64,000 nucleotides of DNA from Microbacterium sp. BK668 (GTDB lineage: Bacteria > Actinomycetota > Actinomycetes > Actinomycetales > Microbacteriaceae), in contig NZ_SNWG01000001.1 in NCBI RefSeq assembly GCF_004362195.1, positions 806,001 through 870,000 of the forward strand. The letters run 5' to 3'. Within the stretch, counting starts at the first letter, position 1. Each line of letters opens with the position of its first letter. The notes under the pieces were generated by a model. It searched no databases. It saw only the letters and a list, made by a program, of their open reading frames with translations, and was not told where the DNA came from. Below, one piece after another: positions 44,800 to 52,432 of the stretch. Made by a program: the position numbers and the translations under genes.

Positions 44800-46101
44800 A
44801 TGCTTCTCGAGAGAGACCTCATCCAGTCCACCGGTTTCCGCAATGTGCGGGAGGGCGACGAGGTGACCGGCTTCCAGCTGCGCCTGCGGATGCCGTCCTA
44901 CCGCGGGATGGCGGCGTCGCTCATCGACGGCGTCTCGGTGCGTGTCGGAGATCTCGTGGATGTCGGACCCGACGTGCCCCTGTGGACCTTCGGCGGTCGC
45001 ACGTTCACGCTCCAGGACCTGTGGGACTCCGAGGGAGTGCGCTGGCCGCTCGAAGAATCCGCGATCGTCACGGTCCCTTTCCCCGGCGGGCTGCCGGAGG
45101 GGACGCACGAGGTGTCGATCGGTCTGCGCCTGCGGATGTCGTACATCCCCGAGGAGCACCAGCCGTCGCGCTACGACGTCTCGCGCCACATCACCCTCAC
45201 CTCCGCCGAGGACGGCGGCCCGTTCAAGTACGGCGTCAGCCTCTACAGCTACATGACCGACTACGGGACGGTGCTCGACCTCGAGACGGCGCTCGCCCAT
45301 GTCGCCGACGTCGGCGCGACCGGGGTCGAGATCCTCGGCGAGGGTCACATCGAGCGGTACCCCGAGCCCACGACGGAGTGGATCGACCGCTGGTTCGCCC
45401 TGCTCGAGAAGTACTCCCTCGAGCCGACGAACTACGGGTCGTGGATCGACACGCGCCTGCACTCCAGCGGCATTCGCGCGCGCGACCTGACCGCCGAGGA
45501 GGGGGCGGGGATGCTGCAGCGCGACCTGCGGCTGGCGAAGCGCCTCGGATTCCGCTTCGTGCGCCCGAAGATCGGCGTCGTGTCGAGCGACCTCGTGCCG
45601 CACCCGATCTGGACCGAGTCGGTCGAGCGGTCGCTCGACCTCGCCGCCGAGCTCGACGTCGTGATCTGCCCGGAGATCCACTCGCCGACGCCGATCAAGC
45701 ACGAGGTCGTGGACGGCTACGTCGAGCTCATCCGGCGCACCGGCACCGAGCACTTCGGCATCCTGCTCGACACCGGCATCTTCCAGGACCGCCCGATCCC
45801 GCTGCGCCCCGGGGAGCTGCCGGGCCGTCGGCCGTCATTCCTCGACGGCATCGCGGTCGACCCCGCCGACATCGCCGACATCGCGGAGCACGTCGTCTTC
45901 ATCCAGGCGAAGTTCCACGACATCGACGAGAACCTCGAAGACCAGCAGATCCCGTGGGAGCCGGTGCTGCGCGCCCTCAAGGACGTCGGCTATACGGGCT
46001 ACCTCTCCAGCGAGTACGAGGGGGAGCGCGCCCCGTGGCGCTCGATCGAGCAGGTCCGCCGACAGCACTCGCTCCTGCGCTCCGTCGCCTCGCGCCTCTG
46101 A
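44800..46101 (+). CDS. Single-chain beta-alpha C-glycoside deglycosidase-like protein (fusion 1)
   Basis: A 433-residue protein with two parts that are normally separate subunits. Residues 1 to about 138 match the DUF6379 / C-deglycosylation-enzyme beta subunit (TGFRNVREGDEVTGFQLRLR, MPSYRGMAASLIDGVSVRVG, GLPEGTHEVSIGLRLRMSYIP). Residues about 142-433 are a xylose-isomerase-fold alpha-type barrel with Glu292 and His294 (PEIHSP), Asp324 (LLDTG) and Glu405 (SSEYEG). The position equivalent to the metal-binding His in the paralogues (HVHAKF) is Gln369 (FIQAKF), so activity may differ or be lost. It begins the operon at 44800 and is followed 21 bp later by a second fusion. Predicted role: elimination of the aglycone from 3-keto-glycosides. 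Family recognition is from memory. Confidence 0.72.
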   Translation: MLLERDLIQSTGFRNVREGDEVTGFQLRLRMPSYRGMAASLIDGVSVRVGDLVDVGPDVPLWTFGGRTFTLQDLWDSEGVRWPLEESAIVTVPFPGGLPEGTHEVSIGLRLRMSYIPEEHQPSRYDVSRHITLTSAEDGGPFKYGVSLYSYMTDYGTVLDLETALAHVADVGATGVEILGEGHIERYPEPTTEWIDRWFALLEKYSLEPTNYGSWIDTRLHSSGIRARDLTAEEGAGMLQRDLRLAKRLGFRFVRPKIGVVSSDLVPHPIWTESVERSLDLAAELDVVICPEIHSPTPIKHEVVDGYVELIRRTGTEHFGILLDTGIFQDRPIPLRPGELPGRRPSFLDGIAVDPADIADIAEHVVFIQAKFHDIDENLEDQQIPWEPVLRALKDVGYTGYLSSEYEGERAPWRSIEQVRRQHSLLRSVASRL

Positions 46102-46122
46102 ACCGACGTCAGGAAAGAAGAC

Positions 46123-47604
46123 ATGCCCAACGGACTTCTCGCCGAAGACAGCCTCCGCCCGCACCCCGACGGACTGGCGCTGAGGCTCACGATCCCCTGG
46201 TACCGCAGCCTGTGGCTCTCGTCGGTGTCGACGATCCGCCTCACGGTGGACGGCGCCGAGATCCCCGCCGACGACCTCGCCTTCGAGCTCGACGGGACGC
46301 GGTACGCCATCGCGGAGCTCCCCGGCCAGAGCGATCAGCTGTGGTTCCTGCAGCAGCATCCGCTCCTCGTCGTCCGCCGGGACGCGCCCGTCGCGATCGG
46401 CGAGGAGCACGCGGTCGAGATCTTCGGCGAGCTGCGGCTGCCGTACATGCAGATCGCCCCGGGCCGGGACGGCGGTCCGGGCATGTACGTGCCGAACGTC
46501 GTGCGCCAGAGCCTCACCCTCACGGTCACCGACCGCGACGCCGCGGCCCTCGCGACGGTCTCGGACGTCCCGCCGCCGCCGCCGGCCTCCGACGCCGATC
46601 CCGTCAAGCTCGGGCTCACGCTCTACTCCGCGAGCGCGGAGTTCCGGGCGGGCTGGTACGACTTCGACGGGCTGCTCGACCGCGTCGCCGACCTGGGCAT
46701 CGGACCCGGGATCGAGATCGTCGCATCGCAGGTCGTGCCGACCTACCCGGTCATCACCGACGCATTCGTCGCGCGATGGCGCGCGGCGTTCGACCGCCAC
46801 GGCTTCGACGAGAGCTCGTTCGGCGCAAATCTCGACATGGGCCGCCGCCGTGACCGCGACATGACGCCGGACGAGGAGTTCGAGTTCAGCGAGCTGCTCT
46901 TCCAGGGCGCCAGGAAGCTCGGCTTCCCGCTGGTGCGCATCCAGTCGGCCAAGCCCGAGCTCCTGCGTCGGCTTCTTCCCGTCGCCGAGGCCCTCGACCT
47001 CACCCTCGCGTACGAGATCCACGCGCCGATGGGGCCGAACTCGCCCGAGATCATGAAGGTGCGCGACGTCTACGCCGACCTCGACTCGCCGCTGCTCGGC
47101 TTCGTCGCCGACTTCTCGTCGACGATGCACGCGATGTCGCCGACGCTCCTCCGGGCCGTCCGGCGCGCCGGTCTCGACGACGAGGCGGTCGCCCGACTGC
47201 AGCAGATCTGGGCGACGGATGCCTCGATGCGCGACCGCCAGCAGGAGTTCATCGCCTACCTGGACAGCCGCGACTTCGACCCGGGCCGTCTCGGCTCGTT
47301 CGCGCATCTCGCTTTCAACATGCACGGCCACGTCGACCCGCGCGAGTGGGCGGACATCATGCCGCAGATCAAGCACGTGCACGCGAAGTTCTACGACATC
47401 GACGAGAACGGGCAGGAGCCCGCGATCGACTATCCCGAGCTCGTACGGGTCTTCGTCGAGGGCGGCTACCGAGGCTATTGGTCGAGCGAGTGGGAGGGTC
47501 ACGCGTTCGCCGAGCTCGGCGAGGTCGACCCGCTCCTCCTCGTCCGCCGGCAGCACGACCTCATCCGCCGCTCGATGCACGCGGTGGAGGCGGCGGGTGT
47601 CTGA
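46123..47604 (+). CDS. Single-chain beta-alpha C-glycoside deglycosidase-like protein (fusion 2)
   Basis: A 493-residue fusion with the same order as its neighbour. The beta-type domain is residues 1 to about 135 (GLALRLTIPWYRSLWLSSVSTIRLTVDGAEIP). A Pro/Ala linker follows (about 140-160, with a run of five Pro). The alpha-type barrel is 161-493 with Glu298 and His300 (YEIHAP), Asp330 (VADFSSTMH), His418 and His420 (KHVHAKFYDID) and Glu456 (SSEWEG), a complete predicted metal and catalytic set. The barrel is closely similar to the truncated gene at 63164 (shared NLDMGRRxDRDMTPDEE). It overlaps the esterase gene by 8 bp. Likely function: C-C or C-O cleavage of 3-oxo-glycosides with Mn2+ or a similar metal. 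Confidence 0.75.
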   Translation: MPNGLLAEDSLRPHPDGLALRLTIPWYRSLWLSSVSTIRLTVDGAEIPADDLAFELDGTRYAIAELPGQSDQLWFLQQHPLLVVRRDAPVAIGEEHAVEIFGELRLPYMQIAPGRDGGPGMYVPNVVRQSLTLTVTDRDAAALATVSDVPPPPPASDADPVKLGLTLYSASAEFRAGWYDFDGLLDRVADLGIGPGIEIVASQVVPTYPVITDAFVARWRAAFDRHGFDESSFGANLDMGRRRDRDMTPDEEFEFSELLFQGARKLGFPLVRIQSAKPELLRRLLPVAEALDLTLAYEIHAPMGPNSPEIMKVRDVYADLDSPLLGFVADFSSTMHAMSPTLLRAVRRAGLDDEAVARLQQIWATDASMRDRQQEFIAYLDSRDFDPGRLGSFAHLAFNMHGHVDPREWADIMPQIKHVHAKFYDIDENGQEPAIDYPELVRVFVEGGYRGYWSSEWEGHAFAELGEVDPLLLVRRQHDLIRRSMHAVEAAGV

Positions 47605-48505
47605 CACCGACGTCGACTTCCGGACGCTGCCCCTCGCCGACGTGCTGCGTCTCTTCCGCGAGCGGGGCGAACCGGCGGACCCTCGCCCCGACATCGACAC
47701 GGCGTCGCTCCGGCGACGCTTCCCCCGGCTCGCGGAGGTCGCGACGCGCGACATCACCGTGGACGGCGGCCGCCGTGCGGTGCAGGCCCGGCTGTATCGG
47801 GATGCCTCGGCAGAGGCATCCGATCGCGCTCTCGTGTGGGTGCACGGCGGCGCCTTCATCGGCGGGCATCTGGACATGCCGGAGTCGAACTGGGTCGCGC
47901 TCGAGCTGGCGGCACGAGGCATCCCCGTCCTCGCCGTCGACTACGTCAAGTGCCTCGGCGACACGCACTTCCCCGAGCCGTCGGACGACGTGCTGGCCGC
48001 CTGGCGGTACGCCGTCGGGCACGCCGAGGAGCTGTTCGGCGTGCCCGCCTCCGCCGTGGTGCTCGGCGGAGCGAGCGCCGGGGGCAACCTCACGGCCGGC
48101 GCGACGGCACGCCTGCGCGACGACGGCGAGCCCGTGCCGTCGGGACTCGTGCTGGTCTACCCGGTGGTCCACCCGAACGGGCCCGAGGCGTCGGCTCGGG
48201 TCGATCCCGACTCCCCGCACGGCGCGCTGTCGGTGAACTTCGTCGGCACGACGGAGGCCCTCGCCGATCCGCACGCCTTCGCCGGGCTCGGGCCGGCGGA
48301 GGGCTTCCCGCCGACGTTCGTCCTCGTGTGCGAGTTCGACGCACTCCGCCCTTCCGGCGAGGCGTTCGCGCGTCAGCTGGAGGAAGAGGGTGTGCCGGTG
48401 ACGCTCCGGCTCGAGGAGGGCGCCGGCCACGGTCATGTCAACGAGCCGTCCGACCCGACCGCGCTGCCGACCGTCGAGGCGATCGCCGCGTGGATCGCGC
48501 GCTGA
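47597..48505 (+). CDS. HSL-type alpha/beta hydrolase (acyl esterase)
   Basis: A 302-residue cytoplasmic hydrolase. The oxyanion-hole motif VWVHGGAFIGG, the nucleophile elbow GGASAGG, the acid Asp in VCEFDALRPSG and the His in GAGHGHVNEP place it in the hormone-sensitive-lipase family. No signal peptide is present. It starts at GTG 47597 inside the upstream fusion gene, 6 bases after GGAGG. In this operon it may remove acetyl, malonyl or hydroxycinnamoyl groups from imported plant glycosides before deglycosylation. Confidence 0.82.
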   Translation: MSDTDVDFRTLPLADVLRLFRERGEPADPRPDIDTASLRRRFPRLAEVATRDITVDGGRRAVQARLYRDASAEASDRALVWVHGGAFIGGHLDMPESNWVALELAARGIPVLAVDYVKCLGDTHFPEPSDDVLAAWRYAVGHAEELFGVPASAVVLGGASAGGNLTAGATARLRDDGEPVPSGLVLVYPVVHPNGPEASARVDPDSPHGALSVNFVGTTEALADPHAFAGLGPAEGFPPTFVLVCEFDALRPSGEAFARQLEEEGVPVTLRLEEGAGHGHVNEPSDPTALPTVEAIAAWIAR

Positions 48506-48539
48506 TGCTGCGCGAGGATCGCGGAAGGAAGGATCGGCG

Positions 48540-50006
48540 GTGACTGGACTGACCTTCGTCAACCCCGTCCTGGGCGGCGACCGCCCCGATCCCGCCGTCA
48601 TCAAGGTCGGCGACGAGTACTGGATGACGTACTCGTCGTTCGTGTCGGCACCGGGCCTGCTGCTCTACCGCTCGCCCGACCTCGTGAACTGGACGTACGT
48701 GGGATCCGCGCTCGCCGAGCCGCTCGGCAGCACGTTCGCCGTCGACATCGCCGAGCACGGTGGACGCTTCTTCATCTACATCCCGTTCATCCCCGCGCCG
48801 TGGTCGGCGCTCGAGGCTCCGTCGATCTTCGTGATCCACGCCGACTCCATGGAAGGGCCGTGGTCCGAGCCGATCGATCTGGGCATCCGAGGGGCGATCG
48901 ACCCCGGTCACGTCGTGGGCGAGGACGGGAAGCGGTACCTGTTCGTCAACGGCATCCGGCGCATCGGCCTGACCGACGACGGTCTCGCGACCGTCGGACA
49001 GCTCGAGAAGGTGTACGACGGCTGGCGGTACCCCGATGACTGGGTCACCGAGGCGTACGCACTCGAGGGCCCCAAGCTGTTCTGGCACGAGCAGTGGCTC
49101 TACCTCGTGAGCGCCGTCGGCGGCACAGCGGGTCCGCCGACCGGGCACATGGTCATCGTCGCGCGCTCGCGCTCGGTGCACGGACCATGGGAGAACGCGC
49201 CGAACAACCCCGTCGCCAGAACGACCGATCCCGCGCAGGCCTGGTGGTCGCGCGGACACGCGACGATCGTCCCCGGGCCGAGCGGCGAGGGATGGTGGAT
49301 GCTGTCGCACGGCTACGAGAACGGCTACCGAACGCTCGGCCGCCAGATCCTGCTCGAACCGGTGACCTGGACCGACGACGGCTGGCCCGTGGGCGCGACC
49401 GACATCGGCGGCGCGCTGCCCGCTCCCGCCGGTGCGTCGCCGCAGCGCGCCGCGGAAGGATTCCACGACGACTTCTCGAGCGTGCTGCTCGGGCAGCGCT
49501 GGGCGTTCCACGCGCCCTCGCCCGGTGAGGCGGAGCGGCTTCGGCTCGACGACGGACTCATCGTCTCGGCGCGCGGTGCGTCGCCTGCCGACACGTCGCC
49601 CCTCGCGGTGATCGTCGACGCGCACGCGTACGAGGTCGACGTCGACGTCGAACTGCTCGGCGAGGCCGCGGAAGGCGGCATCCTCCTGTACTTCAACGAC
49701 CGCCTCTTCTGCGGGATGGGGATCGACGGGGAGCGGATGCTGAGCTACGCCGGCGGTCACAGCACCCACTGGCGCGAGCCGGCGCCCGCGGTGCGTCGGC
49801 TGCAGCTGCGACTGCGCAACGACGAGCACATCGTGTCGGGGTGGTATCGCGAGCCCGGCGGCCAGTGGTCGCGGCACGCGATCCGCTACGAGACCTCGGG
49901 GTATCACGCCAACACGATGGGCGACCTGCAGAGCCTGCGCCCCGCGCTCTACGCCGCGGGGAGGGGCGACGTGCGCTTCCGGGACTTCCGCTACCGCCCG
50001 CTCTGA
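48540..50006 (+). CDS. Glycoside hydrolase family 43-like enzyme
   Basis: A 488-residue intracellular protein. The five-bladed propeller covers about residues 1-310: the general base Asp lies in GGDRPDPAVIKVGDEYWMTYSS, the pKa-modulating Asp in RGAIDPGHV, and the acid Glu in VTEAYALEGPKLF. Residues about 325-488 form a C-terminal concanavalin-like domain (FHDDFSSVLLGQRWAFHAPSPGEAERLRL) as in beta-xylosidases of GH43. Substrate is probably a xyloside or arabinoside; it could remove pentoses from plant glycosides. GTG 48540 follows GGAAGGAAGGAT. It closes the four-gene operon and is followed by a large inverted repeat. Confidence 0.82.
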   Translation: MTGLTFVNPVLGGDRPDPAVIKVGDEYWMTYSSFVSAPGLLLYRSPDLVNWTYVGSALAEPLGSTFAVDIAEHGGRFFIYIPFIPAPWSALEAPSIFVIHADSMEGPWSEPIDLGIRGAIDPGHVVGEDGKRYLFVNGIRRIGLTDDGLATVGQLEKVYDGWRYPDDWVTEAYALEGPKLFWHEQWLYLVSAVGGTAGPPTGHMVIVARSRSVHGPWENAPNNPVARTTDPAQAWWSRGHATIVPGPSGEGWWMLSHGYENGYRTLGRQILLEPVTWTDDGWPVGATDIGGALPAPAGASPQRAAEGFHDDFSSVLLGQRWAFHAPSPGEAERLRLDDGLIVSARGASPADTSPLAVIVDAHAYEVDVDVELLGEAAEGGILLYFNDRLFCGMGIDGERMLSYAGGHSTHWREPAPAVRRLQLRLRNDEHIVSGWYREPGGQWSRHAIRYETSGYHANTMGDLQSLRPALYAAGRGDVRFRDFRYRPL

Positions 50007-50127
50007 CGTCCGGGGCGTTTCGTCTCGCTTCGCTCGCTCGACGACCGGGGGCGGGTGTGCTGCCGGTCGTTGAGCGAGGGAGCGCAGCGACCGAGACGAA
50101 ACGCCCGGAACCCGCGGACACGGTCGG
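50007..50127. repeat. Large inverted repeat between convergent GH43 and GH3 genes
   Basis: GCGTTTCGTCTCG near 50015 pairs with CGAGACGAAACGC near 50092-50104, and inner segments (CTTCGCTCGCTCGACGACCGG with CCGGTCGTTGAGCGAG) also pair. It resembles the repeats at 3546-3763 and 41024-41075. Position suggests a bidirectional terminator. Confidence 0.7.
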
Positions 50128-52275
50128 TCAGCGCACCCGCAGCTCGACCGCCTGCGTGGAGGCGAGCGTCGGGCCGATGTGGAGGCGGAAGAGCCCGGGC
50201 TCCACCACGAACTCCGGAGCCGGCGTGGCCGTCGACCAGAACCCGAGAGCGCGAGGGCCGATCTCGAACGAGAACGTCGCCGTCTCACCCGGTTCGAGCG
50301 TGCGGCGCTCGAACGCGACGAGGCGACGGACGGGCGGAGCGACGCTCGCCACGACGTCCTCCACGTAGACCTGCACGACCTCGTCCCCCGCGCGGTCGGA
50401 CGAGTTCGTCACCTCGACCTCGACTCGCGTGCCGCCGTCGGCGGGGATCCGGGTGTCGGCGACGCGCGGAGTCCCATGCTCGAACCTCGCATAACCGCCT
50501 CCGTGGCCGAACGCGAACTGCGGGCCGAGGTCGAGATCGAGGTACTTCGAGGTGTACTTCTCCTGCACGTTGTCGGGTCCGTGCAACCCGACGTCGATGG
50601 ACTCGGCGGTGAGGACGCCTCCCGTCGTCGCGGGCCGGCCCGTGTTCTCGTGCGCGTAGCGCATCGGGATCTGCCCCACCGAGCGCGGCCACGACATCGG
50701 GAGCCGTCCCGCGGGGTCGGCTTCGCCGAGCAGCACATCGACGATCGCCGCCGGCGCCTCGGTGCCGCCGTGCCACGCGACCAGGACGGTGGGGGCGACG
50801 TCGATCCAGTCCGCCACCACGAGCGGGCGCCCGGTCTCGAGCACCACGACGTACGGGATGCCGGTGCCGGCGATCGCGCGGATGAGTTCCGCCTGGCGAC
50901 CGGGCAGCCGCAGGTCGCTCCGCGATGCGGCTTCGCCCGAGAGGGCGCTCGGCTCGCCCGCGCAGACGACGACGACATCCGCGCGTGCGGCGGCTTCGAC
51001 CACGTCGGCGATGCCGCTTCCGTCATCGCTCAGGAAGCCGACGCCGGGGAGCACCTCGACCTGGATCGCCGGCCGGCTGAGCAGCGCATCGGCGATCGTT
51101 CCCGCACCCGCGCCGAAGTACTGCGTCCAGGCGCCGAGGTGGTCGGTCGAGTCGGCGTAGGGACCGGTCAGCAGCACGCGCCGAGGTGCGCGGAGGGGCA
51201 GTGTGCCGTCGTTCTTCAGCAGGACGCTCGAGCGCGCCGCCGCGCGGCGGACGAGCCGTCGCGAGCCCTCGTCGGGAGCGGTGATCTCGGCACCCTCATC
51301 GACATAGGGGTCGTCGAAGAGGCCGAGCGCCTCCTTGAGCCGGAGCACTCGCTCGACCGCGTCGTCGAGGCGCGCGACGTCGATCGCGTCGCGCTCCTCG
51401 ACGCCGAGCTCGGAGGCGGCGCCGCCCATCTCGACGTCCACGCCCGCGGAGTAGGCGAGCGCGACCGCATCCGCGAGTGTCTCGGCGACGCGGTGGGGGA
51501 GGAGATTCCGCACGCCGTCGGCGTCGCCGACGACGACCCCGTCGAACCCCCACTCATGTTTCAGCACGCCGGTGAGCAGCCGCCGGTTCGCATGCATGGG
51601 CACGCCCGCGACGGTGTTGAACGACGCCATCACCGACGCGACCCCCTCCTCGATCACGGCCCGGAACGGCTCGAGGTGGACGTTGCGCAGGCGGTGGTCG
51701 GAGGCATCCACCGCGTCGTAGTCGCGCCCGCCCTCGGGCTGTCCGTAGGCGACGAAGTGCTTGGCGGTCGCCGCGATCGCACGGCGCGACGACAGTCCGG
51801 CCCCCTGGTAGCCGCGGACCATCGCGCGTCCCATCGTCGCGGTGAGGTGGACGTCCTCGCCGAAGCCTTCGACGACTCGACCCCACCGGGGGTCGAACGA
51901 GATGTCCACCATCGGCGAGAACGTCCAGTTCACACCGCCCGACCGCGCCTCCGCCGCCGCAAGGGAGGCGAGCTCCTCGACGAGCGGCGGATCGAAGGCG
52001 GCGGCCTGCGCGAGCGGCACGGGGGCGATCGTGCGCTGGCCGTGGATGACGTCGAGCCCCACGAGGAGCGGGATGCCCAGGCGCGTCTGTTCCACCGCGA
52101 CGCGCTGCAGCGCGTTCGTCGCGGCCGCCGACGGCGGCCAGAACACCGATCCGACGCCCTGGAGGACCAGCTGCGCCGCGTCCTCCAGGGCCGGACGGAA
52201 CACGATCTGCAGCTGGCCGAGCTTCTCAGCGAGGGTCATGTCGCCGATCAGGCGCTCGATTCGTCCGGTTGTCAT
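50128..52275 (-). CDS. Glycoside hydrolase family 3 beta-glucosidase
   Basis: A 715-residue intracellular GH3 enzyme (BglX-like). Domains in order: the TIM barrel (about 1-310, with LVGLDVIHGQRTIAPVPLAQAAAFD, FSPMVDISFDPRWGRVVEGFGEDVHL and KHFVAYGQPEGGRDY), the alpha/beta sandwich (about 340-560) and a fibronectin-III-like domain (about 610-715, VEVEVTNSSDRAGDEVVQVYV). The nucleophile Asp is expected in GVVVGDADGVRN, a slight variant of the common SDW or SDY. No signal peptide. It would remove beta-linked glucose from imported glycosides. A 15-bp minisatellite lies 15 bases upstream of its start. Confidence 0.9.
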   Translation of the reverse strand: MTTGRIERLIGDMTLAEKLGQLQIVFRPALEDAAQLVLQGVGSVFWPPSAAATNALQRVAVEQTRLGIPLLVGLDVIHGQRTIAPVPLAQAAAFDPPLVEELASLAAAEARSGGVNWTFSPMVDISFDPRWGRVVEGFGEDVHLTATMGRAMVRGYQGAGLSSRRAIAATAKHFVAYGQPEGGRDYDAVDASDHRLRNVHLEPFRAVIEEGVASVMASFNTVAGVPMHANRRLLTGVLKHEWGFDGVVVGDADGVRNLLPHRVAETLADAVALAYSAGVDVEMGGAASELGVEERDAIDVARLDDAVERVLRLKEALGLFDDPYVDEGAEITAPDEGSRRLVRRAAARSSVLLKNDGTLPLRAPRRVLLTGPYADSTDHLGAWTQYFGAGAGTIADALLSRPAIQVEVLPGVGFLSDDGSGIADVVEAAARADVVVVCAGEPSALSGEAASRSDLRLPGRQAELIRAIAGTGIPYVVVLETGRPLVVADWIDVAPTVLVAWHGGTEAPAAIVDVLLGEADPAGRLPMSWPRSVGQIPMRYAHENTGRPATTGGVLTAESIDVGLHGPDNVQEKYTSKYLDLDLGPQFAFGHGGGYARFEHGTPRVADTRIPADGGTRVEVEVTNSSDRAGDEVVQVYVEDVVASVAPPVRRLVAFERRTLEPGETATFSFEIGPRALGFWSTATPAPEFVVEPGLFRLHIGPTLASTQAVELRVR

Positions 52276-52290
52276 CGCTCATCCTTCGTG

Positions 52291-52350
52291 GTCGCGGGAA
52301 GCGCCGTCGCGGGAAGCGCCGTCGCGGGAGGCGCCGTCGCGGGAAGCGCG
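52291..52350. repeat. 15-bp tandem repeat, four copies, upstream of GH3
   Basis: GTCGCGGGAAGCGCC occurs at 52291, 52306, 52321 (one change) and 52336 (last base changed). It lies in the untranslated leader of the minus-strand GH3 gene. Repeat number could vary by slippage. The rest of the 52276-52432 gap holds the hairpin at 52380. Confidence 0.85.
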
Positions 52351-52379
52351 TTCGCGCGGAGTGTGTCGGGCAAGGGAAT

Positions 52380-52407
52380 GCCGCCCGGAGCCGAAGCTCC
52401 GGGCGGC
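52380..52407 (-). terminator. cUUCGg hairpin after the sugar-binding protein gene
   Basis: A perfect 12-bp stem (52380-52391 with 52396-52407). On the minus strand the loop is TTCG closed by C-G. It begins 26 bases after the stop of the binding-protein gene and separates it from GH3. Confidence 0.75.
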
Positions 52408-52432
52408 ACGTCCCCCAGTCGGAGTCAGTGGA

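Noticed and set aside
52291..52400. Repeat block as part of a coding sequence (an Ala-Gly-Ser-Val repeat protein)
   Set aside because: The frame through it exists only as an extension of an antisense frame; the repeats lie in the leader between two minus-strand genes.
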